A stretch of 64,000 bases of DNA from Pseudorhodoferax sp. Leaf267 (GTDB lineage Bacteria; Pseudomonadota; Gammaproteobacteria; Burkholderiales; Burkholderiaceae_C), in the NCBI RefSeq assembly GCF_001422405.1, contig NZ_LMMV01000012.1, positions 784,830 through 848,829 on the forward strand. Direction: 5' to 3'. The notes beneath the pieces were generated by a model that saw nothing but the letters and a program-made list of their open reading frames with translations, had not been told where the DNA came from and made no database searches. Position numbers and translations under genes: made by a program. The stretch's first letter is position 1. Each line of letters begins with the position of its first letter. Positions 48,957 through 57,216 of this stretch are shown piece by piece.

Positions 48957-51101
48957 ATGCGATGGTTCAAAGGACTGGTCGGCGCACTCGCCGCGTGCTG
49001 TGTCTCCATGGCCTGGGCTGCCGACTGCCCCAGCGATACCACCAAGACCAACACGCTGGCACTGACGCGGGCGGACGGCCCGGCGGACGCGGAGATCGCC
49101 GTCGACCGGCCGCGCCTCGACACCGCCTGGGTGCTGCGCAACTGCTCCAGCACGGCGGTGGTGGTCACGCTGCCCAAGGTGACGTTGCACGGCCCGAGCG
49201 GCGCCATGCACGATCTGGAGTGGTGGCACCCCGACCTGGTGCTGGTGCCCGAGCGCGACCCAGGTCTGCGGCTGCCCGCGCGCGATGCACGCCTGCTGCT
49301 GTTGCGCAGCGCCAAGGATGCAGGCTTGTACCCCGGCCTGCACACGGCCGCCATCCGCGCCGAGTCCGATCAGGACGGCTGGGCGCCCTTGCTCGCCACG
49401 TTCCGCGTGAAGTACGCCGTGGCCAAACCACCCGAGGCGATCGCAAGTGCGCCGGTCACCTCACACTACGCGAACCTGTTCCATCGGCCGAAGTCCATCG
49501 AGTACCGCATTCCCGTTCGGGGCAGCGCAGCGGCGGGTGCCGCGCCTGTGCTGAGCGCCGAATCGTTGACCCGCAAGACGGGCGACGACGCCAAGTGGGT
49601 CGAAGCCCTTGCCGCCCCGGAGCCCACCGCCAGTGCGGTTGTGGTCCGCAATGGCACAGGCGTCTACGCCCTGCGTTTCGACAACGTGCAAAGCCCGGGC
49701 CGCTACGACGCCCAACTGAGGCTGCATCAGCCCGGCTATGCCGACACCACCGCGCCGCTGACCTTCTACGTGAGGGACCAGCCCGGCGTGGCCTTTCTGT
49801 TCATCCTGCTGGGCGTGGTGGCTTCCTACCTCATGAGCCTGTACGGCGTGGTCTGGCGACCGCGCCTGCTGGCACAAGTGCGCCTCGGCACGATCTTCGA
49901 CCACCTGGGCGCAGCCGAAGCCGCAGCGCGGGGCGATGCCGACGCCACGGCGCTGGTGCACCGCGTGCTGGAGGGTTTCAAGACGGCGGTGAAAGACACG
50001 CAGCCGCGCCGCACGCCGCTCGACGATGCCACGGTCCAGTTGTACGCCGACATCGCGCGGGCGCTGCCCTCCTGGTCCGCGACCATCGCGCGTTTGAAGG
50101 CCCTGCGTCCGGAGTCGGTGGGGCAGGAGATGCTGAGCTTGTTGAGCGACCACGCGCAGGCGCTGGTGGCCACGCCGCTGGACCCGGTAAAGGTGAAGGC
50201 CGCCCTCGACGCCCTGGCCGACATGCCCCGCACCGCAGCCGCCAAGGCCGCCGCCGCACTGGATGGCGCGATCAAGACCTTTGCGAACGTCTTGAGTTCG
50301 GCGGCCAGCCAGGACGCCGGCTTCGCGACGGCGCACGGGCACATCATTCGCGCGCAGGAGCTGTCGGCCACGGGCCGCGTTCAAGAGGCGCTGGGGGCCT
50401 ACGACGCGGCGGTACAGGCGTATGTCGATCACTACGCGCAGCGGCTCGCGGTGCGTGCCGACCTTGCGCGGAAAGAGCCGGGCGTTGTCGAGACCGACTG
50501 GCACGTGATCTGCGAGGACACACAGCAGGCGCTGAAAGCGGTGGCTGCGGCCCGCAGCGGCGAGGCAAAGCTGCGCGGCCTCCAGCAAGCCGCGCGCGTC
50601 TTCCTGCTCGCCTGCGCCGATTCGTTGCGCCGCTATGCGGCTGCGGAGCACCCGGACAAGCTGGATGCCGTGAACGCGCGGCTGGCCGATCTGAAGACGG
50701 CGCTGGACGGCGGGGATGTCGCCACGGCCTTCGCGCAGTTCGAGGCCGTCGCCGACGCGCTCGGGCAACAACGCGCCGGTCAGGGCATGGGCGCAGCAGG
50801 CGGCCCGGGCGCTGCTGCGCCGGCCTTCGATGCCGTGCAGGTGTTCGCGCTGCCCACGACATGGGAAGCCGTGTCGGCCGTCGGCGCGGTCGCCAGTACC
50901 GAGGCGACGTTGCACACCACCGACCGGCTGCTCAGCCTGCTGGTGCTGGTGGTGGCCAGCATGGCCGGCCTGGGAGTGGTGTGGGCCAAAGACCCCGCCT
51001 GGGGCGGCTGGAGCGCCTACCTCGGCGCGTTCCTGTTCGGGCTGGCGGCGGACCAGTTCACCAAGTCCGGCGTGGCCGCGCTGCGCGCGCTCAAGCCATG
51101 A
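48957..51101 (+). CDS. Signal-peptide membrane protein with Ig-like domain, partner of CHAT protease
   Basis: A 714-residue protein of unknown function. A signal peptide ends in MAWAA (about residue 22). An extracytoplasmic beta-rich region of about 250 residues follows, with Ig/filamin-like ends (GRYDAQLRLHQPGYADTTAPLTFYV). TM1 lies at about residues 277-300. A large cytoplasmic helical region with TPR-like stretches follows (ELSATGRVQEALGAYDAAVQAYVDHYA near residue 470), then two helices near the C-terminus (about 656-678 and 683-703). AGGAGGATTCC precedes the ATG. It overlaps the CHAT gene by 4 bp. Confidence 0.7.
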   Translation: MRWFKGLVGALAACCVSMAWAADCPSDTTKTNTLALTRADGPADAEIAVDRPRLDTAWVLRNCSSTAVVVTLPKVTLHGPSGAMHDLEWWHPDLVLVPERDPGLRLPARDARLLLLRSAKDAGLYPGLHTAAIRAESDQDGWAPLLATFRVKYAVAKPPEAIASAPVTSHYANLFHRPKSIEYRIPVRGSAAAGAAPVLSAESLTRKTGDDAKWVEALAAPEPTASAVVVRNGTGVYALRFDNVQSPGRYDAQLRLHQPGYADTTAPLTFYVRDQPGVAFLFILLGVVASYLMSLYGVVWRPRLLAQVRLGTIFDHLGAAEAAARGDADATALVHRVLEGFKTAVKDTQPRRTPLDDATVQLYADIARALPSWSATIARLKALRPESVGQEMLSLLSDHAQALVATPLDPVKVKAALDALADMPRTAAAKAAAALDGAIKTFANVLSSAASQDAGFATAHGHIIRAQELSATGRVQEALGAYDAAVQAYVDHYAQRLAVRADLARKEPGVVETDWHVICEDTQQALKAVAAARSGEAKLRGLQQAARVFLLACADSLRRYAAAEHPDKLDAVNARLADLKTALDGGDVATAFAQFEAVADALGQQRAGQGMGAAGGPGAAAPAFDAVQVFALPTTWEAVSAVGAVASTEATLHTTDRLLSLLVLVVASMAGLGVVWAKDPAWGGWSAYLGAFLFGLAADQFTKSGVAALRALKP

Positions 51102-54100
51102 ACCGCTACCAGCGCCGCGACATCCGGCTCGACATCGTGGCGCGTGCGTCCGAAGCGCTGCTGCGCCGCACCGATGGCGACGGCACCGTCGTCGAGGCAA
51201 TGCTGCCGCGCGCTGCGCTGGACAGTGCGGCAGCCGGCGATGCCGACGCGTTGCGCGACGCGCTTGCGCCATTCGCGGCACAGCAGGCGCGGCCCGTGCC
51301 GACTCTGGCCGACCTGCACGGTTCGTTCACGCTGGACCGCGTGACGCTGGCGCTTGGCGAAGCCTCCTGGTCGGCGATCAACTGGGAAGGCTTGATCAAC
51401 CACCACGCCACGTTCGTGCGGGTCACGGATGTGCTGGCCCGCGTGGCTCGCCTGCCACTGACCTTTCCGCTGCGCCTGCTGGAAAGCGGCGGCACGCCCG
51501 TGGTCGCTGCGGCGTTGCACGACACCTTTCTCTACAGCGATCGTTCGCAGGCGCTGGTGGATGCCGCCGTCGCCCCGGCGGCGCTGGAGGGCTATCCGCA
51601 CGCGCAGCGCTGGCCGACCGTCGATGTGCTGCACCTGCGCTCGGCGGCCCTGGTGCTGCGCCCGGACGGCCGGCCCGCCCCCTGGCTCGCGCCCTTCGTC
51701 GAGCGCTACCAGACCCGCCTGCTGGTCATCGAGTGCGAGAGCGCTGCCGCACCCGCGGCACGGCGGCTGGCGCAGGCGCTGGTCGAGCGGGCAGGGCCCG
51801 CCGTCTGGCTGATGCCGGCGACGGATGATCCGCAGGTGTGGGCGTGGTTCTACGCCCACCTGTCGCATGATCGACCGCTGGATTGGTCGCACGCCCATCT
51901 GGCCGTGTACCACCTGCCGTGCGGCGCGCTGTTCGTGGGCGGCGGGCGCGAGGAGCTGCTGCGCTATTCCACGCTCGCCGAGGCGCTGCGCAGCCCGGCT
52001 GCCAATGCGGTCGAGCTGGCACCCGACTGGCGCGGCGACGCGCCCCCCGAGCCTGTCGCGTCGCCGCGGCTGACGGACACCGTGCGGCGCGCGGCTGCCA
52101 GGGCCGTCGCATCGTCCGCCCAGCGCAACGGCATTTCGGTCGTGACGGGGCAACTCGATCTGGGTGTCCAGGATGATGCAAGGCTCGTACGTTTCGGGGC
52201 CAGCGTGGCCGCCCGCCTCGTCGAGCGCGGCATCCACGCGCCGGCAGTGGATGCCGCCATCGCGCGCCTGCGGCACACGCAGCCCAGCATCGACGCGCTG
52301 GCCAGTGCCGCATCGGAAGGCGCCGTGCTGCTGTCGTCGCTGCGTGGCTCGCCGGCCGCTGCCGCAGTGGTCACCACCGCCCTGGACGACATCGGGGCGC
52401 TGACCGACCTGCGCTACGAGAACCACGAGTCCGAGGGCATGCTGCCGCTGGCGAGCAAGCTGGCGGTGGCGCGCAAGCTGGCGCAGCGCTTGGGCGGCCT
52501 GCGGCCCGTACCCAGCGGTGCAGCGCGCCACGTCAACATCGGCTTCTTCGCCCCCGACGGCGACACCGGCCTGCGACGCCTGTCGCCGGACGCAGCGCTG
52601 GACGCGCGCGCGCTGGTGCACCTGGGCGTGCAGATCGGCCCGCTCGACGAACTGGTCGTCTCGCTGGGCAGCTCCGCGCTATTAGAGGAGATCGACCGCT
52701 CGCGCGCTGCGCTGGCACTCGAGGTGGGCGTGTCCGGGTTGGAATTCGAAGTGATCGGCAACCCGGTGCAGGCCTTGCTGCTCGAGCCCGGCCTGGCGAG
52801 CGACCTGCTGGCCTTCGCCGTCCGGCCGGCGGCCACGACCACCGTGCCCGGCGTCGCGCGGCTGCGGGTGTCGCTGTTCCGCAGCAACCATGTGGTGCAG
52901 TCGTTCCTGGTCGCGGCCCGCCTGAGCGGCGCCGACGCAGCGCATGCCGCACTGGCATCGGCTCTGGCAGTCGACGTCTCGGAGATCGACCAGCTGGCCG
53001 CCAGCCGGGGCGCGCTGGGCCATGTGCAGCGGCTGGAGTTCAGCATGGCCACGGCGGCCGATGCCGAGCGGCTGCCGCCGCGCGGCCTAACGCTGCTGGC
53101 CAACGACAGCGGTGGCGAGAAAGTTGTCACGCTCAAGTCCAACGACCTCTTCGTGGTCGCGCGCAGCCGTCTGTTCGAGCCGCACATCGTCGCCCTGCGT
53201 GCCGCGCTGAACGACATGACGAGCGATGCGGCGGGCTTTTATCCCTACCAGCGCGGGGCTGTCGAGAACCAGGGGGACCCGGGCCGACTGGTCCAAAGGC
53301 TGTGGCGCCTGGCCAGGGCCGGCTGGGCGCTGTGTTCGGTGCTGCTGCACGGCGAAGACGAACGCGAGGCTGTGCGTGCGCTGATGCTGCGCGACGGGGG
53401 CCTGCAGGCGGCGCACATGCTGGCCAGCGATGTCATTCCCTGGTCGCTGGTCTATGACCGGCCGGTGCGCTCGGAAGCAGCCATACCCGCGGGCGAAGCC
53501 GACACGCCGGCGTTGTGCCCGGCGGGCATGCCCGCCGCCGACGAAGGGCCGGGCGCCGCCGACTGCGGACACCGCGAAGCCTGTCTGCTGCACGCGCAAC
53601 AGCAGCAGCTGCGCCGTGAAAAAGGCCTGGAGCCGCACGCGGCCGACATGGTGCTGTGCCCGCTGCGCTTCTGGGGCTACCGTGTGCCGATCGAGGTGCC
53701 GGCGCACCAGGTCCATGGCGTTGCCGGACGCGATCCGCCACCGCTGCAAACCACGATCACGGCCGGCTCGCCGCTGCGCTTCGGCGCGGTCTTCAATCCG
53801 AACCTGCGCCAGGCCGAGGACCACCACAGGCAGATCGCGGAAGACCTGGGCGCGCTGGCCAAGCGCAAAGCCGAGCTCGTCGGGCCCGGCCTGCGGGTCA
53901 CGCAGCGCGAGGACGCGCTGGCGTTGCTGCGCCAGACGGACCTCGACCTCGTGTACCTGTACTGCCATGGGCTCAAGTCGGTGACGGGCGGCGGGCGCAC
54001 CGCGGGGCCGGGGCTCGATTTCGGACTTGCGCACGACGCCACCCGACCGCGGATCGACGACTTGATCGCGGCGGCCGACCTGTACGGTCCCCAGTGGCAG

Positions 54101-54412
54101 CACGCGCCGCTGGTGTTCATGAACGGCTGCCACACCGCCGCATTCAACGACTACGCGCCGTCCGAACTGGTGCTGGCGTTCGTTCGTGAGCGCCGTGCCG
54201 CTGCCGTGGTCGGCACCGAGGTCACGACGGTGGAAGTGCTGGCGCGTGAGTTTGCGCGCCGGTTCTTCGCGGCGTTCATTGATCGCGGCACCACGGCAGG
54301 CCAGGCGCTGCTGGCAGCGCGGCGCGAACTGCTGGCCAAGAACAACCCGCTGGGCCTGATCTACACGCTCTATGGGTCGTCGAACCTGGTGTTGGAAAGT
54401 GGCCGGGCCTGA
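51098..54412 (+). CDS. CHAT-domain (caspase-like) protease, 1,104 residues
   Basis: The C-terminal CHAT domain has the catalytic pair His957 (LYCHGLK) and Cys1011 (FMNGCHTAA), then typical GTEVTTVEVLAREFARRFFAAF. Upstream a putative metal-binding set, Cys807, Cys823, Cys829 and Cys854, surrounds the CPLRFWGYRVPIE motif often seen before CHAT domains. Residues 150-270 show a second, degenerate CHAT-like pattern (GPAVWLMPATDDPQVWAWFYAHLSHDRPLD) without the dyad. The middle 400 residues are unassigned. CHAT proteases include separase-like and anti-phage effectors; the target here is unknown. No gene for a TPR/gasdermin partner is adjacent, only the membrane protein upstream. Confidence 0.82.
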   Translation: MNRYQRRDIRLDIVARASEALLRRTDGDGTVVEAMLPRAALDSAAAGDADALRDALAPFAAQQARPVPTLADLHGSFTLDRVTLALGEASWSAINWEGLINHHATFVRVTDVLARVARLPLTFPLRLLESGGTPVVAAALHDTFLYSDRSQALVDAAVAPAALEGYPHAQRWPTVDVLHLRSAALVLRPDGRPAPWLAPFVERYQTRLLVIECESAAAPAARRLAQALVERAGPAVWLMPATDDPQVWAWFYAHLSHDRPLDWSHAHLAVYHLPCGALFVGGGREELLRYSTLAEALRSPAANAVELAPDWRGDAPPEPVASPRLTDTVRRAAARAVASSAQRNGISVVTGQLDLGVQDDARLVRFGASVAARLVERGIHAPAVDAAIARLRHTQPSIDALASAASEGAVLLSSLRGSPAAAAVVTTALDDIGALTDLRYENHESEGMLPLASKLAVARKLAQRLGGLRPVPSGAARHVNIGFFAPDGDTGLRRLSPDAALDARALVHLGVQIGPLDELVVSLGSSALLEEIDRSRAALALEVGVSGLEFEVIGNPVQALLLEPGLASDLLAFAVRPAATTTVPGVARLRVSLFRSNHVVQSFLVAARLSGADAAHAALASALAVDVSEIDQLAASRGALGHVQRLEFSMATAADAERLPPRGLTLLANDSGGEKVVTLKSNDLFVVARSRLFEPHIVALRAALNDMTSDAAGFYPYQRGAVENQGDPGRLVQRLWRLARAGWALCSVLLHGEDEREAVRALMLRDGGLQAAHMLASDVIPWSLVYDRPVRSEAAIPAGEADTPALCPAGMPAADEGPGAADCGHREACLLHAQQQQLRREKGLEPHAADMVLCPLRFWGYRVPIEVPAHQVHGVAGRDPPPLQTTITAGSPLRFGAVFNPNLRQAEDHHRQIAEDLGALAKRKAELVGPGLRVTQREDALALLRQTDLDLVYLYCHGLKSVTGGGRTAGPGLDFGLAHDATRPRIDDLIAAADLYGPQWQHAPLVFMNGCHTAAFNDYAPSELVLAFVRERRAAAVVGTEVTTVEVLAREFARRFFAAFIDRGTTAGQALLAARRELLAKNNPLGLIYTLYGSSNLVLESGRA

Positions 54413-54589
54413 GTGACAGAACAACGTGACGGACCGGCGACGCGCGGCGCCTCTACGAGCGCCAGATGCCCCTTCCCGCCAGCAAGCTGGACCCCGCCCC
54501 TGGCAGCCCAGGAGGGGCTGGGCAGACGCCGGTCTCCCTCGGATTGGTAAGTCGGCTGCCTTGCCGACCCATGCGGCACCAGCCTGTCA

Positions 54590-54750
54590 GCGCGTTGCCG
54601 CCGCTTCGGCCTGGCGGCGCAGCCAGTGCATCCACGCGACCAGGGCCAGCAGCCCGATGCTGCAGGTGCCCGGCACCGGGTCGCGCGCGCCCACGGCCAG
54701 GAAGGTCGGGCCGTGCCAGTGCCGGGCGTACCAGTCCCGTGCGCGGCACG
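54590..54750 (-). pseudogene. Haloalkane dehalogenase-like C-terminal remnant
   Basis: A minus-strand frame contains ADTGSEASCRARDWYARHWHG followed by PTFLAVGARDPVPG. This matches the acid-residue region of haloalkane dehalogenase-type alpha/beta hydrolases (W-x-G-x-[ST]-F-x-A-x-G-x-x-D-P-V-x-G). Similarity is lost on both sides and no start, nucleophile motif or terminal His is in frame. It occupies the 370-bp gap between the CHAT and aminotransferase genes. Confidence 0.5.
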
Positions 54751-54783
54751 ACGCCTCGGAGCCCGTGTCAGCGCCGAGCCGCC

Positions 54784-55944
54784 TCAACGCGCCGCGCGCG
54801 CGCTGGCCATGGCCTGCCCCAAGGCCTGCAGGGCCGGCTCCAGTTCCGTGATCGGCAGGTAGCCGAAGCCCAGGCGGAAGGTGCGCAGGTCTTCGCCGAA
54901 CCAGCGTCCGTCGGCCAGTTGCAGCTGGCGCTGGGGCAGCAGCGCCCAGAACCTGGCAACGGCCGCGTCGTCGAAGACCTCGGGCCGCAGGCGCATGCAG
55001 CACAGGGCGCCGGCATCCGGTGCCACCCAGTCCAGCGTGTCGCGGTGGGCCTGCTGCCAATGCCGCACCAGGGCCAGCGCCGCCGTCAACAGCTGGCGGC
55101 GCGGCTGCAGCACCTGGTCGCTCTGGCGCAGCAGTGCGGCCGCCAGGGCTTCATCGAGCGTCGATCCCGAGATGACCAGGTTCATCTTGGCGATGGTGAG
55201 CCGGGCCTTGAGTGCCGCGTCGTGCACCGTCAGCCAGCCGCAGCGCAGCCCCGGTGCGCCGTGGGCCTTGGAGACGGACGAGCCGGTCAGCACCCGCGGG
55301 TCCAGCGCCGCCGCGCTCGGAATGGCGGGCGTGTCGCCATAGGTGGCCTCGCGGTAGGTCTCGTCGACGAACAGCAGCGCCTGCGGCGCGCGGTCTGCCA
55401 TGTGCCGCAGGATCTGCTGCAGCACCGGCACCGGGGTCTGCACGCCATTGGGGTTCTGCGGGCTGGCGATGCACACGAGCCGGGTGCGTTCGCTCAGCGC
55501 GGCGGCGATGCACTCGGCGTCGGCGCGGTAGCCGTCGGCAAAGGCCAGCCGCACCTCCACGATGCTGGCGCCGCATCCCACCATCACATCGCGACTGGGC
55601 GGGAAGCAGGGCGTGACCAGCACAACCTCGTCGCCGGGCCGGCACACCTCCAGCGCCAGCAGCGCCAGGCCCAGCGCGGTGCCCGTGGTGGTCAGCACGC
55701 AATCGGCCGCCACGCCGCTGCGTTCGCCCACGGCCTCGCGCAGGCTGGCGAGCCCCTCGGAACTGCTGTAGCCCAGGCGCAGGGTGCGCATCTGGTCCAG
55801 CCCCGCGATGTCCAGCAGTTCGCCGAGAGTCAGATCCTTGGCGGTGCTTTCAGCGAGGTTGAAGCGGCGGTTGATGTCGAGCAGGGAAACGATGTCGTTC
55901 CGGGGGAACCGTCCCGTCCAGGGGGGTGCGATGTCGGGTGTCAA
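54784..55944 (-). CDS. PLP-dependent aminotransferase, class I/II
   Basis: A 386-residue fold-type I enzyme. The PLP lysine is in SSVSKAHGAPGLRCGW near residue 240. Phosphate-binding and substrate motifs TTTGTALGLALLAL, SPQNPNGVQTP and FVDETYREATYGD are present. The substrate is unknown. No sensible ATG exists; the TTG at 55944 has GGAG 7 nt upstream and starts LTPDIAPPWTGRFP, so it was chosen. It is monocistronic and reads toward the CHAT gene. Confidence 0.85.
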   Translation of the reverse strand: MTPDIAPPWTGRFPRNDIVSLLDINRRFNLAESTAKDLTLGELLDIAGLDQMRTLRLGYSSSEGLASLREAVGERSGVAADCVLTTTGTALGLALLALEVCRPGDEVVLVTPCFPPSRDVMVGCGASIVEVRLAFADGYRADAECIAAALSERTRLVCIASPQNPNGVQTPVPVLQQILRHMADRAPQALLFVDETYREATYGDTPAIPSAAALDPRVLTGSSVSKAHGAPGLRCGWLTVHDAALKARLTIAKMNLVISGSTLDEALAAALLRQSDQVLQPRRQLLTAALALVRHWQQAHRDTLDWVAPDAGALCCMRLRPEVFDDAAVARFWALLPQRQLQLADGRWFGEDLRTFRLGFGYLPITELEPALQALGQAMASARAAR

Positions 55945-56104
55945 GGGATGCTCCGTAAGGGTGGTGCGGCCGCGCGCGCCATCGGGCCACGATCGGGCCG
56001 CGCGCGGCGATTGTGCAGGGTGGATGCAGGCCCGGCGCCAGCGAAGCGCCATGGCGGGAGGGCGGTGTCGCGCAGGGCCGTCGGCGCGGCGCCGTGGCGC
56101 GCGC

Positions 56105-56195
56105 CGACAGCGCGCGTGCGGCCTCGGTCAGCACCGGCGTGATGGCGGCCCAGCCCACGGCCCGCATCGCCAGCGCCAGCACGACGGTCGCGGAC
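56105..56195. repeat. Degenerate direct repeat, copy 1 (gene remnant)
   Basis: About 85 bp resembling 59254-59340 in the same orientation (about 80 percent by eye, small gaps). Read on the minus strand it gives a hydrophobic stretch, VVLALAMRAVGWAAITPVL, so it may come from a membrane-protein gene. It lies in the 450-bp gap between the aminotransferase and the RsbQ-like gene; nothing else is recognised there. Confidence 0.45.
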
Positions 56196-56397
56196 TGACC
56201 GACGTGCACCGCATGTCGGCCGCAAGGCATCCGCCTGAACGTTCGCGCGGGTCGACGGCGGGCACGGTCCAACCTTGATCTGGCGCAAGCTTGTCGCGCC
56301 TGCGGGCCCGACCTGCGTCCGCAGGGCAGACCTGCCACCTAGAATCCCTGACCGCGCTGCAGGTGCGCGGCATGCCCCTCATCCAGAACGGCACCAC

Positions 56398-57216
56398 ATG
56401 CTCATGCAACCTCGTGCCCGCGACCGCCACAGCGTCGAGACCGCCGGGGCTGGCCCCACGACCATCGTGTTCTCTCATGGGTTCGGCTGCGACCGGACGA
56501 TCTGGCGCTTCGTGGCACCGGCCTTCGAGGAAACCCACCAGACCCTGGTGTACGACCACGCCGGCAGCGGGGGCGCCGTGCAGGCCTGGGATCCACAGCG
56601 CCATGCTTCGCTCGAAGGCTACGCGCAGGATCTGCTGGACATCCTCGAAGAGGAGGGCCTGCAGAACGTGGTGGGCGTGGGCCACTCCGTCGGCGGCATC
56701 ATCATGATGCTGGCGGCCATCGCCCAGCCGCAGCGCTTCTCCCGGCTGTTCTTCATCTGCCCGTCGCCGCGCTTCCTGAACGACCCGCCGCACTACAAGG
56801 GCGGCTTCGAGCGCGCCGACATCGACGGGCTGTTCCAGTTGATGGAGTCCAACCATTACGGCTGGGCCCAGTTCCTGGCCCCCCTGGCGATGGGCGACGC
56901 CAATCCCGTGGCGCTGACGCGCGAGTTCGAGGGCGCGCTGCGGGCGCTGGAGCCGCGCATTGCGCAGGCGTTCGCGCGCCTGGTCTTCCTGGTGGATGTG
57001 CGCGACCGCCTGCACGAGCTGGCGCGGCCCTCCGTGATCGTCCAATGCCTGGACGACAGCATCGCGCCCGTGGAGGTGGGCCGCTGGATGCACGGCCACC
57101 TGGCGAACAGCGCGCTGGTGGAACTGGATGCGTCCGGCCATTGCCCGCACGTGAGCCACCCGCAGGAGATCATCGCCATCCTTCGCGCCCGACTCGATGG
57201 ACCCGGCACCGCCTGA
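56398..57216 (+). CDS. RsbQ/KAI2-like alpha/beta hydrolase
   Basis: A 272-residue alpha/beta hydrolase. The catalytic triad is clear: Ser97 (GVGHSVGG), Asp219 or Asp220 (QCLDDSIAP) and His248 (DASGHCPHVS). The segments SHGFGCDRTIWRFVAPAF and YDHAGSGG are typical of the RsbQ/DWARF14/KAI2 family. These proteins act as ligand-hydrolysing receptors that activate a PAS-domain partner (RsbP in Bacillus). Here the 3' end overlaps a PAS histidine kinase gene by 20 bp, which supports that role. The ligand is unknown. Confidence 0.9.
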   Translation: MLMQPRARDRHSVETAGAGPTTIVFSHGFGCDRTIWRFVAPAFEETHQTLVYDHAGSGGAVQAWDPQRHASLEGYAQDLLDILEEEGLQNVVGVGHSVGGIIMMLAAIAQPQRFSRLFFICPSPRFLNDPPHYKGGFERADIDGLFQLMESNHYGWAQFLAPLAMGDANPVALTREFEGALRALEPRIAQAFARLVFLVDVRDRLHELARPSVIVQCLDDSIAPVEVGRWMHGHLANSALVELDASGHCPHVSHPQEIIAILRARLDGPGTA

